A stretch of 64,000 nucleotides of DNA from Jeotgalibacillus aurantiacus (GCF_020595125.1 NZ_JACNMS010000003.1:124001-188000); one strand, 5' to 3'; counted from the first letter of the stretch, positions 36,013-45,372 are shown. A program made the numbers and translations. Notes: a model not told the origin generated them from the sequence alone.

Positions 36013-36786
36013 ATGATCAAATCATTTACCTGCGAGATGACGCAGCTGAAGCGTCAACGCAGAATCAGTGTTTATTTACCAGAGGATTATCAGGGGGGAG
36101 ACCGTCACTATCCTGTTTTGTATATGCATGATGCACAGAACCTGTTCAGTGATGAAGAGTCGTTTTTCGGAACAAGCTGGGATGTGCAGGGGGCGCTCAA
36201 GAAGACGGGGCTTTCGCTGATTGTAGTAGGAATTGACTGTAATCCTGAAGGACATAAAAGAAGTGACGAGTATTCTCCGTGGGAAATGAAGGATGACATT
36301 AAGAAGGGGCTGGATATTGAGCTATCTTTAGAGGTCGGCGGTGAAGGCGCGGCGTATGCGGACTTCATTGTTCATGAACTGAAGCCGCTGATCGATGAAA
36401 AATACCGGACGATTCCGGACGAGACTGCCATGGCTGGAAGCTCGGCTGGCGGATTGATTTCTACCTATGCGATGTCCCGTTATCCGACCGTTTTTAGACG
36501 GGTGGCTGCGCTGTCGAATGCATATTGGTTTTGTCAGGCGAACATTGAAGCATTAGTAAGAGAAAGTGATCTATCTGCTGTAGAACGTTTTTACTTTGAC
36601 ACGGGCACAGATGAATGGACAGGTCAGTTTGGTCCTGACGTTTATGTAAAAGTGAATGAAAGCATGAGGAAGATCATTGAAGAAAAAGGCGTCCCGCATC
36701 AGTTTCAGCTGGTGGAGGGAGCGATTCATAACGAGGGTGCCTGGAAGAAGAGGTTGCCGGGGATTTTGGGGTATTTATATACCTGA
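36013..36786 (+). CDS. Alpha/beta hydrolase, esterase D/enterobactin-esterase type
   Basis: 257 residues. The nucleophile elbow GSSAGGLIST sits near residue 147, with DAQNLFSDEESFFGTSWDV before it and a histidine near the end (GAIHNEGAWKKR). The family includes siderophore trilactone hydrolases (BesA/YbbA) and S-formylglutathione hydrolases. There is no signal peptide, so it is cytoplasmic. The start MIKSFTCEMTQLKR follows AAAGGAGGAG; the longer frame from 35986 begins with TTG and lacks a site. It lies close after the methyltransferase. Confidence 0.88.
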   Translation: MIKSFTCEMTQLKRQRRISVYLPEDYQGGDRHYPVLYMHDAQNLFSDEESFFGTSWDVQGALKKTGLSLIVVGIDCNPEGHKRSDEYSPWEMKDDIKKGLDIELSLEVGGEGAAYADFIVHELKPLIDEKYRTIPDETAMAGSSAGGLISTYAMSRYPTVFRRVAALSNAYWFCQANIEALVRESDLSAVERFYFDTGTDEWTGQFGPDVYVKVNESMRKIIEEKGVPHQFQLVEGAIHNEGAWKKRLPGILGYLYT

Positions 36787-36850
36787 TGTTTCCGTAATGA
36801 TTTTTACTTTATAATTAAGGTACATAAAGATCGTGCGAGGAGGCTCCAAA

Positions 36851-37186
36851 ATGGCTGAATTTCATTATCGTGAGGAAGTGTTTTCCTGCCCTGTTCAGTT
36901 AAGCATGAATGTCATTATGGGAAAGTGGAAGGTGCTGGTGCTGTGGCATCTTATGGGGAAAAACCGCCGTTATGGTGAACTGAAAAGACTGATTGATGGC
37001 ATTAGTCACAAGGTTCTGTCTGAAACACTGAAGTCGCTTGAGGAGGAAGCGTTTATTCTTCGAATTGACCATCATGAAAACCCGCCTCATGTTGAGTATG
37101 AGATGACTGAAAAAGGGAGAGAGCTTCAGGAAATTCTGGTTGCCCTCCAGCAGTGGGGGCTGAAGTATAAAACTGAAACTGTGTGA
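36851..37186 (+). CDS. HxlR-family transcriptional regulator
   Basis: 111 residues, one winged helix-turn-helix: MNVIMGKWKVLVLWHLMGK, YGELKRLIDGISHKVLSETL. A cysteine near residue 12 (FSCPVQLSM) matches the position used by redox-sensing HxlR proteins such as YodB and HypR for quinones and diamide. The start follows GCGAGGAGG. It lies 96 bases before a three-gene operon of the same strand (PfpI, oxidoreductase-like, LtrA), which is its probable target. Redox sensing is inferred from the cysteine only. Confidence 0.88.
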   Translation: MAEFHYREEVFSCPVQLSMNVIMGKWKVLVLWHLMGKNRRYGELKRLIDGISHKVLSETLKSLEEEAFILRIDHHENPPHVEYEMTEKGRELQEILVALQQWGLKYKTETV

Positions 37187-37282
37187 GGCTACTTACCTGA
37201 AAGTGCGTACTTGTCCTTCTTTTAAAAGGTGATACGATCGAGTTAACAGGATCCTGTCACTTTTTATGAGGAGGTTTTTTTA

Positions 37283-38002
37283 ATGAAAACGATTTTGCTG
37301 GTTGTGTCTAATCCGGCTGTTTCAACGACAACGGGATGGCCGGTTGGATTTTGGCTGTCAGAGCTGACCCACCCTTATCATACGTTAAAAGAATCCGGAT
37401 ATGAGGTGACAATCGCAAGTCCGGAAGGTGGAAAAGTGGAGTGGGATGCACTCAGTAATCCAAGAGATGAGAGCGGGTATTCGAAGCATGATGAGCTGTC
37501 ATTAAAGTATCTGGATGATCCGGCTTTTCTGGCCATGCTTGAACAAACACCTGCGATTAATGACCTTGATCTGTCAGGCTTTGACGGCATTATTGTAGCT
37601 GGTGGTCAGGCGCCGATGTTTACATTCAAAGAGGCTAAAAATCTTCAGGATGCATTTCTTTCCTTTTATACGGCTGGAAAGCCAAGTGCAGCATTGTGTC
37701 ACGGCACTGCGCTGCTGCTTTATCTCAATGAGGATGGACGTCCTTTTGTACAGGACAAAAAAATGACCGGTTTTACAAATGAAGAGGAAGCTCTCGCAGA
37801 TCAGGCTGCCGGCTTAAAAGTGATGCCGTTTAAAATAGAAGAAGAGGCCGTTATGCTTGGTGCAGACTTTCATAAAAAAGAACCATGGACTTCATTTGCA
37901 GTGAGGGATGGAAACCTGATTACAGGACAACAGCAGGAATCGGGCAAAGAAGTGGCGGAGCTTCTTGTTTCGTTCTTTCGTGAGGAGGGTGTGGCGTCAT
38001 GA
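37283..38002 (+). CDS. DJ-1/PfpI family protein
   Basis: 239 residues. The nucleophilic cysteine lies in AALCHGTALLLYL near residue 139, after IIVAGGQAPMFTF. It is a paralogue of the protein at 9102 and of the Hsp31-like branch. It probably protects against reactive carbonyls or quinones. It is first of three overlapping genes (ATGA overlap with the next), with AGGAGG before the start. Confidence 0.88.
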   Translation: MKTILLVVSNPAVSTTTGWPVGFWLSELTHPYHTLKESGYEVTIASPEGGKVEWDALSNPRDESGYSKHDELSLKYLDDPAFLAMLEQTPAINDLDLSGFDGIIVAGGQAPMFTFKEAKNLQDAFLSFYTAGKPSAALCHGTALLLYLNEDGRPFVQDKKMTGFTNEEEALADQAAGLKVMPFKIEEEAVMLGADFHKKEPWTSFAVRDGNLITGQQQESGKEVAELLVSFFREEGVAS

Positions 38003-38577
38003 AGATCGGTATACTCGGAAAAGGGAATGTAGGAAAATCATTGTCAGAGCGGTTTCAAGCGGCTGGTCATGAAGTAGTATTCGGATCTAGAAACCCTGAA
38101 GAGGGAGATCTTTCGCAGCAGGATGCAGTGGATGTTTCAGAGGTTATCGTGCTCGCAGTTCCTTTTCAGGCTGCTCTTGGATTGATGGAAAAGCTTGAAC
38201 GGCTTGAGGGGAAAATTGTGGTGGATGTCACGAATCCGATTAAACCTGACTTTTCAGGCGTAGACCATGCGGACGGGTTATCAGGAGCTGAACGACTTCA
38301 GCAAAAACAGCCTAAAGCACATGTAGTAAAAGCCTTTAATCAGACAGGGGCAGAAAATCTGCGAAACCCTGATGGCTCGATGATGTTTGTAGCCGGGAAT
38401 CACACAGAAAGTCTTGAAGTGATCCATCAGCTTTCTGAGGATGCGGGATTTGATACACATACCCTGCATGGACTGTCACTCGCAAAAGAGCTAGAATCAT
38501 TGGCCTGGTTATGGATTCATTATGCTGTCAAGGAACGCAAAAAGCGTGATTTTGTGTTCCAGTTCAAACGGTTATGA
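37999..38577 (+). CDS. NADP oxidoreductase, coenzyme-F420-dependent-like (dinucleotide-binding)
   Basis: 192 residues. An N-terminal Rossmann motif GILGKGNVGKSLSERF, then VFGSRNPEEG and a VIVLAVPFQAALGLM strand, as in F420:NADP oxidoreductase-like proteins widespread in bacteria without F420. It overlaps the PfpI gene by four bases and the LtrA gene by four bases, so translation is coupled. The reaction is unknown; the context suggests electrophile or redox stress. Confidence 0.88.
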   Translation: MKIGILGKGNVGKSLSERFQAAGHEVVFGSRNPEEGDLSQQDAVDVSEVIVLAVPFQAALGLMEKLERLEGKIVVDVTNPIKPDFSGVDHADGLSGAERLQQKQPKAHVVKAFNQTGAENLRNPDGSMMFVAGNHTESLEVIHQLSEDAGFDTHTLHGLSLAKELESLAWLWIHYAVKERKKRDFVFQFKRL

Positions 38578-39710
38578 GCGAGTGGAGCCGTCCCAGGGTC
38601 AGTGAGACAACCGGTCACCGGCAGGCATCGTGGATTGAGCTTTTCTTTGATCTGGTTTTTATTGCGTCATTGGCTGAATCCATTCATTACGTGGAAGCCC
38701 ATTTGCAGGATGGACTGATCGGAACGATTCACTGGTTTCTGATTATGTTTACAGCTCCGTGGATCGTCTGGAGAAGTGTCACTTTTTATTCGGATCGCTA
38801 CGAGGAAAATACGTCCCGTCATCGCGTGCTCATTATTGTCTTAATGATTCCGATTGGCTTGTTTGCTTATTCGGTTCATGGTTTGACAGAAGGACACTTT
38901 GGCTGGTTCTGGATTGCCTTTCTTGCCTCAAGAATCTGGCTTTTAGTCATGTGGGGTACGGTCAATATGGAGCATGAAGCGCAACGGCAAACGTTGAAAA
39001 TCCTGATATTCGGGCATGGTGCAGCGATGCTTTTGGTAAGCATAGGCTTCCTTACTGACTTTTTTATTTGGTTTGTCACGGCAGCTTTACTGATTGAGCT
39101 GTTTCAAACGCTGCTTACATTAAGATCCCATACAAAGCTGCCTGCCCTGACCCAAAATCATCTCCCTGAACGGTTCGGACTGTTTACGATGCTGATTCTA
39201 GGAGAAGGTGTGCTGGGTGTGATGTATGTGTTAAGTGGCAGCTCAGGGTTCTTTCTTCCGATTGCGTTGTTTCTGCTCATTGTTTTCTGTTACTGGATCT
39301 ACTATGACCAGGTCATTTACCGCCTGTTTCAGCCAACTGCCTGGCACATTTACTGGTGGGGAATGTGGAATTGGGGGATTGCGATTTCCCTGCTGTTACT
39401 GCGTTCGTCTTTCGTCGGGTTAAAAGATGGCCAGCAGGATGCCCAGCTTTTATTCTTATGCGCGGTGCTGCTGTTTTTACTGACAACGGGAGGCACAGGG
39501 CTCGTTGGGAGAAAGGATGCGCTTGCCCGAAGGATGACGGTGCGGTTTATTCAGGCAAGAGTCATTCTTGGCCTTGGCTTAATCAGCGCTTTTTTATGGA
39601 TCGACTCGGTATACGCACTGATCACGATCACACTTCTTGTCCTGCTCACAGTGCTTTTACAGGGGATGTATTATTGGGTGAAGCACTTAAAACGAGTGCA
39701 GGAAGTTTGA
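38574..39710 (+). CDS. ltrA: LtrA family membrane protein
   Basis: 378 residues. The conserved N-terminal block reads RQASWIELFFDLVFIASLA, the hallmark of low-temperature-requirement A proteins, followed by about nine to ten membrane helices. The biochemical role of LtrA is unclear; it was first linked to cold growth in Listeria. It is last in the operon with PfpI and the NADP-binding protein, translationally coupled by ATGA. Confidence 0.92.
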   Translation: MSEWSRPRVSETTGHRQASWIELFFDLVFIASLAESIHYVEAHLQDGLIGTIHWFLIMFTAPWIVWRSVTFYSDRYEENTSRHRVLIIVLMIPIGLFAYSVHGLTEGHFGWFWIAFLASRIWLLVMWGTVNMEHEAQRQTLKILIFGHGAAMLLVSIGFLTDFFIWFVTAALLIELFQTLLTLRSHTKLPALTQNHLPERFGLFTMLILGEGVLGVMYVLSGSSGFFLPIALFLLIVFCYWIYYDQVIYRLFQPTAWHIYWWGMWNWGIAISLLLLRSSFVGLKDGQQDAQLLFLCAVLLFLLTTGGTGLVGRKDALARRMTVRFIQARVILGLGLISAFLWIDSVYALITITLLVLLTVLLQGMYYWVKHLKRVQEV

Positions 39711-39742
39711 AAGTCCGGAATGATTTTCGGGCTTTTTTATTT
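39711..39742 (+). terminator. Terminator of PfpI/LtrA operon
   Basis: AAGTCCGG / TTCGGGCTT stem (one G-U pair) followed by TTTTTT, directly after the ltrA stop codon. Confidence 0.75.
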
Positions 39743-39825
39743 GTCATGCCCGATCGTTTGTTATTACATAATCCGCACGCTATCAGGAAAAACTAACCTC
39801 ATTCATTGACGAAAGGGGTATGAAC

Positions 39826-40170
39826 ATGCAAATCAACGCACAGGAAATACTTGAACGCTACAGACGGGGGATTAGTCTCGTGCATGAGGAGATGCCGTCT
39901 GCGATTCATGAGTACAACCAATTTACCGGAAAAGCTTTTGAGGACGGTGAGATCGACCGCGCTCACAAGCATTTAATCGCGCTTGCCATTGCCGTCACAG
40001 ACGGAGACGAATCCAGCATGGTGTATCATATGGATCAATGTATTGAACACGACTGCTCAGATAAACAGATTCATGAAGCGATGATGGTGGCAGCTGCATA
40101 TGGCGGCGGTTCATCTATGAGCCATGGTGTGACGATGGGGCTGGAGATGCTGAAGCAGCTTCGGCATTAA
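39826..40170 (+). CDS. Carboxymuconolactone decarboxylase/AhpD-like protein
   Basis: 114 residues, all-helical CMD fold. GKAFEDGEIDRAHKHLIALAIAV and YHMDQCIEHDCSDKQI match the family core, which normally carries a CxxC pair; here the first cysteine is replaced (YHMDQC), so alkylhydroperoxide reductase activity is doubtful. AHKHLIALAIAV is the usual oligomer helix. The start lies after AAAGGGG; an ATG two codons earlier overlaps it. Its 3' end overlaps a minus-strand gene by 56 bases. Confidence 0.85.
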   Translation: MQINAQEILERYRRGISLVHEEMPSAIHEYNQFTGKAFEDGEIDRAHKHLIALAIAVTDGDESSMVYHMDQCIEHDCSDKQIHEAMMVAAAYGGGSSMSHGVTMGLEMLKQLRH

Positions 40171-40501
40171 TGATTACCTCTGACAATGGATGATGAGGTG
40201 TGTGGAATACTTGGGCGATTGTCAGTAGCTTTGCTTCAGCCCAGCGAATCCATGGAATACAAACCAGGTGATCACTACTGTCAGTCGGCAAAGCCAGTAT
40301 GTCATCAGTAGCTTTATCTTTTAGCGGGTAAAGAATGATTTTAGTTGAGGCCGAAGTATTCTCTGTATAGTCAATTTGATCTTTCGATATGTATTTGTCT
40401 GTTATCACATACAGCTGCTTCTCAGTATAAAGAAATGGCGGGTGAATCAGGCAAAGTAACAGAAAACCGGATAAGATGATCATAACAGGTGCTTTAGACA
40501 T
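40115..40501 (-). CDS. Possible secreted protein, unknown
   Basis: 128 residues. A signal peptide-like start (SKAPVMIILSGFLLLCLIHP) is followed by a polar, partly charged mature part with LYVITDKYISKDQIDYTENT and a C-terminal Ala/Ser/Pro/His-rich tail. AAAGGA lies about ten bases before the start. Its last 56 bases overlap the carboxymuconolactone decarboxylase gene on the other strand, so the tail may be incidental. Not recognised. Moderate support only. Confidence 0.5.
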   Translation of the reverse strand: MSKAPVMIILSGFLLLCLIHPPFLYTEKQLYVITDKYISKDQIDYTENTSASTKIILYPLKDKATDDILALPTDSSDHLVCIPWIRWAEAKLLTIAQVFHTPHHPLSEVIINAEAASASPAPSSHHGS

Positions 40502-40599
40502 TCAAATCGTTCCTTTCATTTTTTCTCAGTGTAACGAAAGAAAATGAATGAAAAGGAACGATTTTTCTTAATAATTTCTTAAATCAAGAAAAATAAACA

Positions 40600-40641
40600 A
40601 AACATCCGGACAAACGCTTCATTGCGCTTGTCCGGATGTTC
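40600..40641 (-). terminator. Terminator of the VanRS-like operon
   Basis: AACATCCGGACAA / TTGTCCGGATGTT stem with A-run upstream, so that on the minus strand it ends in a T-rich stretch. It overlaps the kinase stop codon. Confidence 0.8.
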
Positions 40642-42142
40642 ATTTCTTTAGCAGTATGGTGACTTTGAATAAATCGCCGTCTACTGTAAGATCCATTCTT
40701 CCTTCATGCAGATCAATGATGGATTTTGAGATAGCAAGGCCGAGTCCGGAGCCTTCTGTATGTCTGGATTCATCCCCACGTTTAAAACGTTCAAACAATT
40801 CATCCAGATTATCACTCAGTTCAAACTTGGAAATGTTCTTAAATGTGAGCTTTATCTGATGATGATCTTCCTCTAATTGAATATAAGCACGTGTGTGATC
40901 CATAGAATATTTCAGGATGTTTCCAATCAGATTGTCAAAAACCCGCCACAGCTTCTGTCCGTCTACAAATGCCATCACTGGCGTATTTGGTTTCGACACG
41001 CGGATTTGGATTGAGGACTGCTGGACGGCATCATCATGCTCACCAAGTGCCTGTTCAAGCAGCTGATTTATATCTATCCTTGATTTAATGAGTTCGACAC
41101 TGCCTGACGCCATTTTAGATACTTCAAACAAATCTTCTATCAGCATTTTAAGGCGCTTCGATTTCTGATCAATAATGTCTACATATTTACGCTGCTCTTC
41201 CTGGGGTAACTGTTGATCCTTCAGTAACTGAGTATACGTCATGATAGATGTCAAAGGTGTCCTGAGATCGTGACTGACGTTTGTAATGAGCTCTGTTTTT
41301 AAACGCTCACTTTTTGCCTGCTCCTGTCTGGAAACATGGACACCATCCTTCATTGTGTTGATATTTTGAGCGAGCTCGGCAAAAATGGATTTTCCTTTTA
41401 CAGGAAGGTTCTGCTGAAGATTGCCCTGAGCGGCCTGTTCGGAAGCCGTCACGATCTGATTTAAGTAACCGATTCTTTTAAACATGAAAAGCATCAATAA
41501 GCAGGAGAGTATAAACAAAGGCAATAAAAAGATAAAAAATTGCGCTTCAATTAATACGCCAACAACAAATACACCTGAAGCCCCTACGGATAGGGCGAGA
41601 AACAAAAGTTGCCAAGCCAGGTGACGTCGAACGAAGGCTTCGCTTACAATCTTCCACAAGCGATAAGAAAGTGATGCTTTTACATCATGTTGCCAATTTG
41701 AAAAAGCCTTCAACCTCCGATATAGAAAAACAGATTGAAACAAGCTGAAGGAAAACGCAATAGTTCCATGCACAAAGTAATAGATAAAGCTTGAAGAATA
41801 AGTATTCACGTAGTTTATGTCCAATATGTTTGAAGACCGGAAATGGTCAAGACAAACACCCCATGAAATAAGAACAATGATCAATGCAGCATCCAGCGGG
41901 ATCCGGTCATAAAAAGGCTGCCATTTTTCAGGTGACAATTGCCTTGTTAGCTTTGCATTGTTGAACCAAATGAAAACAATAGCCAGAGCCATCGCCGCAC
42001 CGCCGGTAAAGATCCAGGAAAATGCAGAGAAGTATGGAATGGACCACAGTGATGACCATGCGTTGAACAGACCACCCGTGCCGTATGACAATAGTAACAG
42101 CCAAAAAATCATCGCTAATTTATCTCTCAATTTTGTATCCAA
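40640..42142 (-). CDS. Sensor histidine kinase (VanS-like)
   Basis: 500 residues. The N-terminal half has six or more membrane helices (for example WLLLLSYGTGGLFNAW, FFIFLLPLFILSCLLMLFMF), with little extracellular sequence, so sensing may occur within the membrane. Then come a HAMP-like linker, a HisKA box VSHDLRTPLTSIMTYTQLL (phospho-His near 290) and an ATPase domain ending EGSGLGLAISKSIIDLHEG. It autophosphorylates and signals to the regulator encoded just upstream, whose end it overlaps by 23 bases. The stimulus is unknown; this layout is seen in kinases sensing antibiotics or lipids. Confidence 0.93.
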   Translation of the reverse strand: MDTKLRDKLAMIFWLLLLSYGTGGLFNAWSSLWSIPYFSAFSWIFTGGAAMALAIVFIWFNNAKLTRQLSPEKWQPFYDRIPLDAALIIVLISWGVCLDHFRSSNILDINYVNTYSSSFIYYFVHGTIAFSFSLFQSVFLYRRLKAFSNWQHDVKASLSYRLWKIVSEAFVRRHLAWQLLFLALSVGASGVFVVGVLIEAQFFIFLLPLFILSCLLMLFMFKRIGYLNQIVTASEQAAQGNLQQNLPVKGKSIFAELAQNINTMKDGVHVSRQEQAKSERLKTELITNVSHDLRTPLTSIMTYTQLLKDQQLPQEEQRKYVDIIDQKSKRLKMLIEDLFEVSKMASGSVELIKSRIDINQLLEQALGEHDDAVQQSSIQIRVSKPNTPVMAFVDGQKLWRVFDNLIGNILKYSMDHTRAYIQLEEDHHQIKLTFKNISKFELSDNLDELFERFKRGDESRHTEGSGLGLAISKSIIDLHEGRMDLTVDGDLFKVTILLKK

Positions 42143-42812
42143 TTCCCCACACCACCTTTAAATATCTTGGATTTTTCGGATCAATCTCAATCTTCTCCCG
42201 GATTTTTCTTATATGGACTGCCACTGTATTTTCAGCGTTATAGGACGGTTCCTTCCAGACACGTTCATAAATATCATTAATGGAGAAAACCCGTCCCGGA
42301 TGCCTCATCATCAATTCGACAATCCGAAACTCGGTTGGCGTCAATTTGACAGTCTCACCATCTACGCTGACTTCTTTGGCTTCAGGGTCAAGTGCAAGAC
42401 CATTCAGTTTAATCACATGTGTCTGGTCTTCAAAATGACCGAGGGTGACAAACCGTCTTAACTGAGATTTCACCCTTGCAATCAGTTCAAGCGGATTAAA
42501 AGGTTTTGTCACATAGTCGTCAGCCCCAATTTGCAGACCAAGTATTTTATCTGTATCCTCACTCTTCGCACTCAGCATAATGATCGGGATATTTTGTTCT
42601 TCCCTGATTTTAAACGTAGCTGTTATGCCATCCATATTAGGCATCATGACATCCAGTAAAATAAGATGTATTTTTTGTTTTTTTAACTGCTCCAGCGCTT
42701 CTAACCCATCCTGGGCTTTTATCACCTGTAATCCTTCGTTTTTTAAATATATTTCAATTCCGTCCCGTATTTCTTTATCATCATCAACAATTAATACTGT
42801 GTGTTTATTCAT
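42120..42812 (-). CDS. Response regulator, OmpR family (VanR-like)
   Basis: 230 residues: receiver domain (about 1-120) with the phospho-acceptor Asp in LILLDVMMPNMDG and Lys in DYVTKPFNPLEL, then a winged helix (about 135-225) with LTPTEFRIVELMMRHPGRVF. It is a cytoplasmic transcription factor activated by the kinase that follows. First gene of the two-gene operon, preceded by a minus-strand promoter region near 42813-42960. Targets unknown. Confidence 0.95.
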   Translation of the reverse strand: MNKHTVLIVDDDKEIRDGIEIYLKNEGLQVIKAQDGLEALEQLKKQKIHLILLDVMMPNMDGITATFKIREEQNIPIIMLSAKSEDTDKILGLQIGADDYVTKPFNPLELIARVKSQLRRFVTLGHFEDQTHVIKLNGLALDPEAKEVSVDGETVKLTPTEFRIVELMMRHPGRVFSINDIYERVWKEPSYNAENTVAVHIRKIREKIEIDPKNPRYLKVVWGIGYKIER

Positions 42813-42982
42813 TCAAGATTCCCCCCTCACGAAGTATAGCATGTCATTTTCAGGTGTTGTTTGTAAGTATAAATACAATTTCTTAAATAATGGGAAGGGG
42901 AAATATGAAGAATTTCTTAAGAAGTTCAGGGTTTAGATTTTTTTAGTCCAACCATTACCGTAGTGACCGCCATGAACGCAAA

Positions 42983-43018
42983 AAAACCGACAACCTAAAC
43001 GGGTATCGGATTTTTTGA
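42983..43018 (-). terminator. Terminator after DUF4190 gene
   Basis: ACCGACAACC / GGTATCGGAT imperfect stem with A-rich and T-rich flanks, placed at the 3' end of the minus-strand gene. Confidence 0.6.
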
Positions 43019-43020
43019 AT

Positions 43021-43281
43021 TCATGCACTGCCAACCATAAAAAAGGCAACAAAACTAAGCACGAGCACAAGGTTTCCCACTAGCCCTAATCCGCTGCAGA
43101 TAATCCCCGATATCGCCAGTCCTTTACCTAGTCCGTTATGTTCAACAATTTGAGATAATGCCCTCACACCTAAGATTGCGCCGGCGATACCAAGGATCAG
43201 TCCGATGAGGGGGATCAGTAGAGAAAGAATCCCGAGTGTCAGCGAGACAATCGAGTTACTGTTCGTTTGTTTTACATCCAT
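43021..43281 (-). CDS. DUF4190 membrane protein
   Basis: 86 residues with two or three membrane helices and the DUF4190 pattern LGILSLLIPLIGLILGIAG, then GKGLAISGIICSGLGLVGN. Gly- and Leu-rich helices are typical. Function unknown. The start lies after AAGGAGC. Divergent from selO. Confidence 0.85.
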   Translation of the reverse strand: MDVKQTNSNSIVSLTLGILSLLIPLIGLILGIAGAILGVRALSQIVEHNGLGKGLAISGIICSGLGLVGNLVLVLSFVAFFMVGSA

Positions 43282-43419
43282 CTTTAATCAGCTCCTTACT
43301 TTACCCTACGATTTAAGCATCGATTTGTTTCAATCATTTAGTAATTGCGGACAATCCGTTTATAATAAAGCAAACAGGACACATTAATCCTGTATGTCAA
43401 ACCGGAACGGGGAGAGACT

Positions 43420-44874
43420 ATGACACAGCATTTTACGCATCAGGCAGGCTGGTCGCTTCAACACACTTACACAGCGCTGCCCGAGATTTTTTATTCGCAC
43501 ATTCAACCAAATAAGGTCAGCAGCCCTGACTATGTTTTAGTAAATGACAGGCTGGCAGAGGAGCTTGGGTTAAACCCTGAAGGCTTACGTTCGGACGAAA
43601 ACTTGAATAGGCTGGCTGGCAATGTGGCTTCAGAACAGGCGATTGCACAGGCTTACGCCGGGCATCAGTTCGGCTATTTCAATATGCTTGGAGACGGCCG
43701 TGCTTTATTACTTGGAGAACAAAAGAAGCCGAATGGTCAAATCGTTGACATTCAATTAAAGGGTTCAGGACGTACCCCTTATTCCAGAGGTGGAGACGGC
43801 CGCGCTGCACTTGGTCCGATGCTTCGGGAATATATCATCAGCGAAGCCATGCATGGCCTTGGGATTTTAACGACGAGAAGTCTTGCCGTTGTGGCAACAG
43901 GAGAGCCCGTTTACCGTGAAACCGTGAAGCAGGGGGCGGTCCTGACACGCGTTGCAGCCAGCCATTTACGGGTAGGAACCTTCCAATTCGCCGCTAAATG
44001 GGGAGGCAAAGAAGCGCTTCAGTCATTATCTGATTATGCAATCGAAAGGCACTACGCTGAACTGAAATCAGAAGAAAACCCTTATTTTGCTTTTCTGATG
44101 GCCGTCATCAAACGTCAGGCGGCTCTGATCGCTAAATGGCAGCACGTAGGGTTTATTCATGGCGTCATGAATACAGATAATATGACCATCAGTGGTGAGA
44201 CGATTGATTATGGACCATGCGCCTTTATGGATACGTACAATCCGGCAACGGTCTTCAGCTCCATTGACCGTGACGGCCGCTACGCCTATTATAATCAGCC
44301 GCATATCGGTGGCTGGAATCTGGCTCGCTTTGCTGAAAGCCTGATTCCACTTCTGCATGAAGATCAGGATGAGGCCATCAAACTAGCCCAGCAGGCCATC
44401 GAACAATATTCCGGCTTTTATCAGGAAAACTGGCTGAGCGGGATGCGGAGCAAGCTTGGATTGTTTAATGAAGAGCAAGAAGACCTTGCACTCGCAAACC
44501 GCTTACTGGAGCTCATGGAACAGCACAGAGCGGACTATACAAATACATTCCGCGCATTGACGCTGGAGGAGAACACAGGACTTGAATCAGATGAAGGTTT
44601 TAATGAATGGCTGCAGCAGTGGAATGCAAGACTCGATCGTCAGGAACAGTCACTTTCAGACGTCCAGAACTTAATGAAGTCCGCTAATCCATCCGTGATT
44701 CCACGTAATCACCTTGTGGAAGAAGCATTGGAAGCGGCCGAGTCAGGAGATCTATCTAAAGTGGAGAAGCTGCTTGAAGTAGTTACGAATCCTTATGAAT
44801 ACCGCGTTGAAGAACCTGCTTTTTGTCGTCCGGGTGATCCGGATCGCGGGTATCAGACTTATTGCGGGACATAA
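43420..44874 (+). CDS. selO: Protein adenylyltransferase SelO (YdiU family)
   Basis: 484 residues, the usual length. Pseudokinase-like fold with [32 protein letters not shown], then a metal-binding [19 protein letters not shown]. Family members transfer AMP from ATP to protein hydroxyls, in redox control. This protein lacks a C-terminal selenocysteine, as do most bacterial homologues; it ends ...[10 protein letters not shown], with an ordinary Cys in YCGT, close to the position of Sec in eukaryotic SelO. The start lies after GGGGAGAG. A strong terminator follows. Confidence 0.93.
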   Translation: MTQHFTHQAGWSLQHTYTALPEIFYSHIQPNKVSSPDYVLVNDRLAEELGLNPEGLRSDENLNRLAGNVASEQAIAQAYAGHQFGYFNMLGDGRALLLGEQKKPNGQIVDIQLKGSGRTPYSRGGDGRAALGPMLREYIISEAMHGLGILTTRSLAVVATGEPVYRETVKQGAVLTRVAASHLRVGTFQFAAKWGGKEALQSLSDYAIERHYAELKSEENPYFAFLMAVIKRQAALIAKWQHVGFIHGVMNTDNMTISGETIDYGPCAFMDTYNPATVFSSIDRDGRYAYYNQPHIGGWNLARFAESLIPLLHEDQDEAIKLAQQAIEQYSGFYQENWLSGMRSKLGLFNEEQEDLALANRLLELMEQHRADYTNTFRALTLEENTGLESDEGFNEWLQQWNARLDRQEQSLSDVQNLMKSANPSVIPRNHLVEEALEAAESGDLSKVEKLLEVVTNPYEYRVEEPAFCRPGDPDRGYQTYCGT

Positions 44875-44888
44875 AGTGAATATGATTT

Positions 44889-44934
44889 TGAAGGCCGGAA
44901 CCGGGTATGGTGCCGGCCTTGCTTTTTTTTTTGA
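44889..44934 (+). terminator. Terminator after selO
   Basis: AAGGCCGG / CCGGCCTT stem with a GTGCCGGCC loop closing and an eight-T run. Confidence 0.85.
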
Positions 44935-44945
44935 AGAGATGAGGG

Positions 44946-45145
44946 AATGTGAGGTACTGCGGCGGATTCGTGAGTTTGTGGTGGTAGTTTGTGAGGTTCG
45001 GGGATGAGTTCGTGAGTTCAGCCACCACTTTCGTGAGTTCCAAAAAAAGTTCGTCAGTTTAGTGAAATTAGACCTATGCTCAAAACCTCTCCATTTGCCG
45101 CGAATCTGAATCGCAGAATCCACGAAGCCTGTTCCGCGTCAATCT
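44946..45145 (+). repeat. Family B six-box phased array (copy B1) with conserved tail
   Basis: GTGAG-centred boxes (TTCGTGAGTT) at 44949, 44970, 44991, 45012, 45033 and 45053, giving spacings 21, 21, 21, 21, 20. The tail GTGAAATTAGACCTAT follows, then ATTTGCCGCGAATC and TTCCGCGTCAA, both also found after copy B2. Confidence 0.88.
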
Positions 45146-45201
45146 TCCACTCGCATCCAGTTGTCGCATGTTATAATGGGAATAAAAGGAGATCAGATCT
45201 T

Positions 45202-45354
45202 ATGCTGAACAAAACTTCATCAAAAAAGAAAAGAAATGATTCAGAAAGCTTGTCGGGGGATTTTAGAGCCTGGGCCATTGGTGAAGCCGTCATTCAGGTC
45301 ATTCTTTTTGTTCCGCGACTTATTATTACATTTATAAGATTTCTACTGCCATAA
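45202..45354 (+). CDS. Small membrane-associated protein, 50 aa
   Basis: Reads MLNKTSSKKKRNDSES, an acidic/aromatic middle, then the amphipathic-to-hydrophobic helix VIQVILFVPRLIITFIRFLL. AAAAGGAG lies before the ATG. It is followed 18 bases later by the DinB gene, probably one transcript. Function unknown. The pair lies between the two family B arrays. Confidence 0.7.
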   Translation: MLNKTSSKKKRNDSESLSGDFRAWAIGEAVIQVILFVPRLIITFIRFLLP

Positions 45355-45372
45355 AGAATAAGGGGGGTTCAG

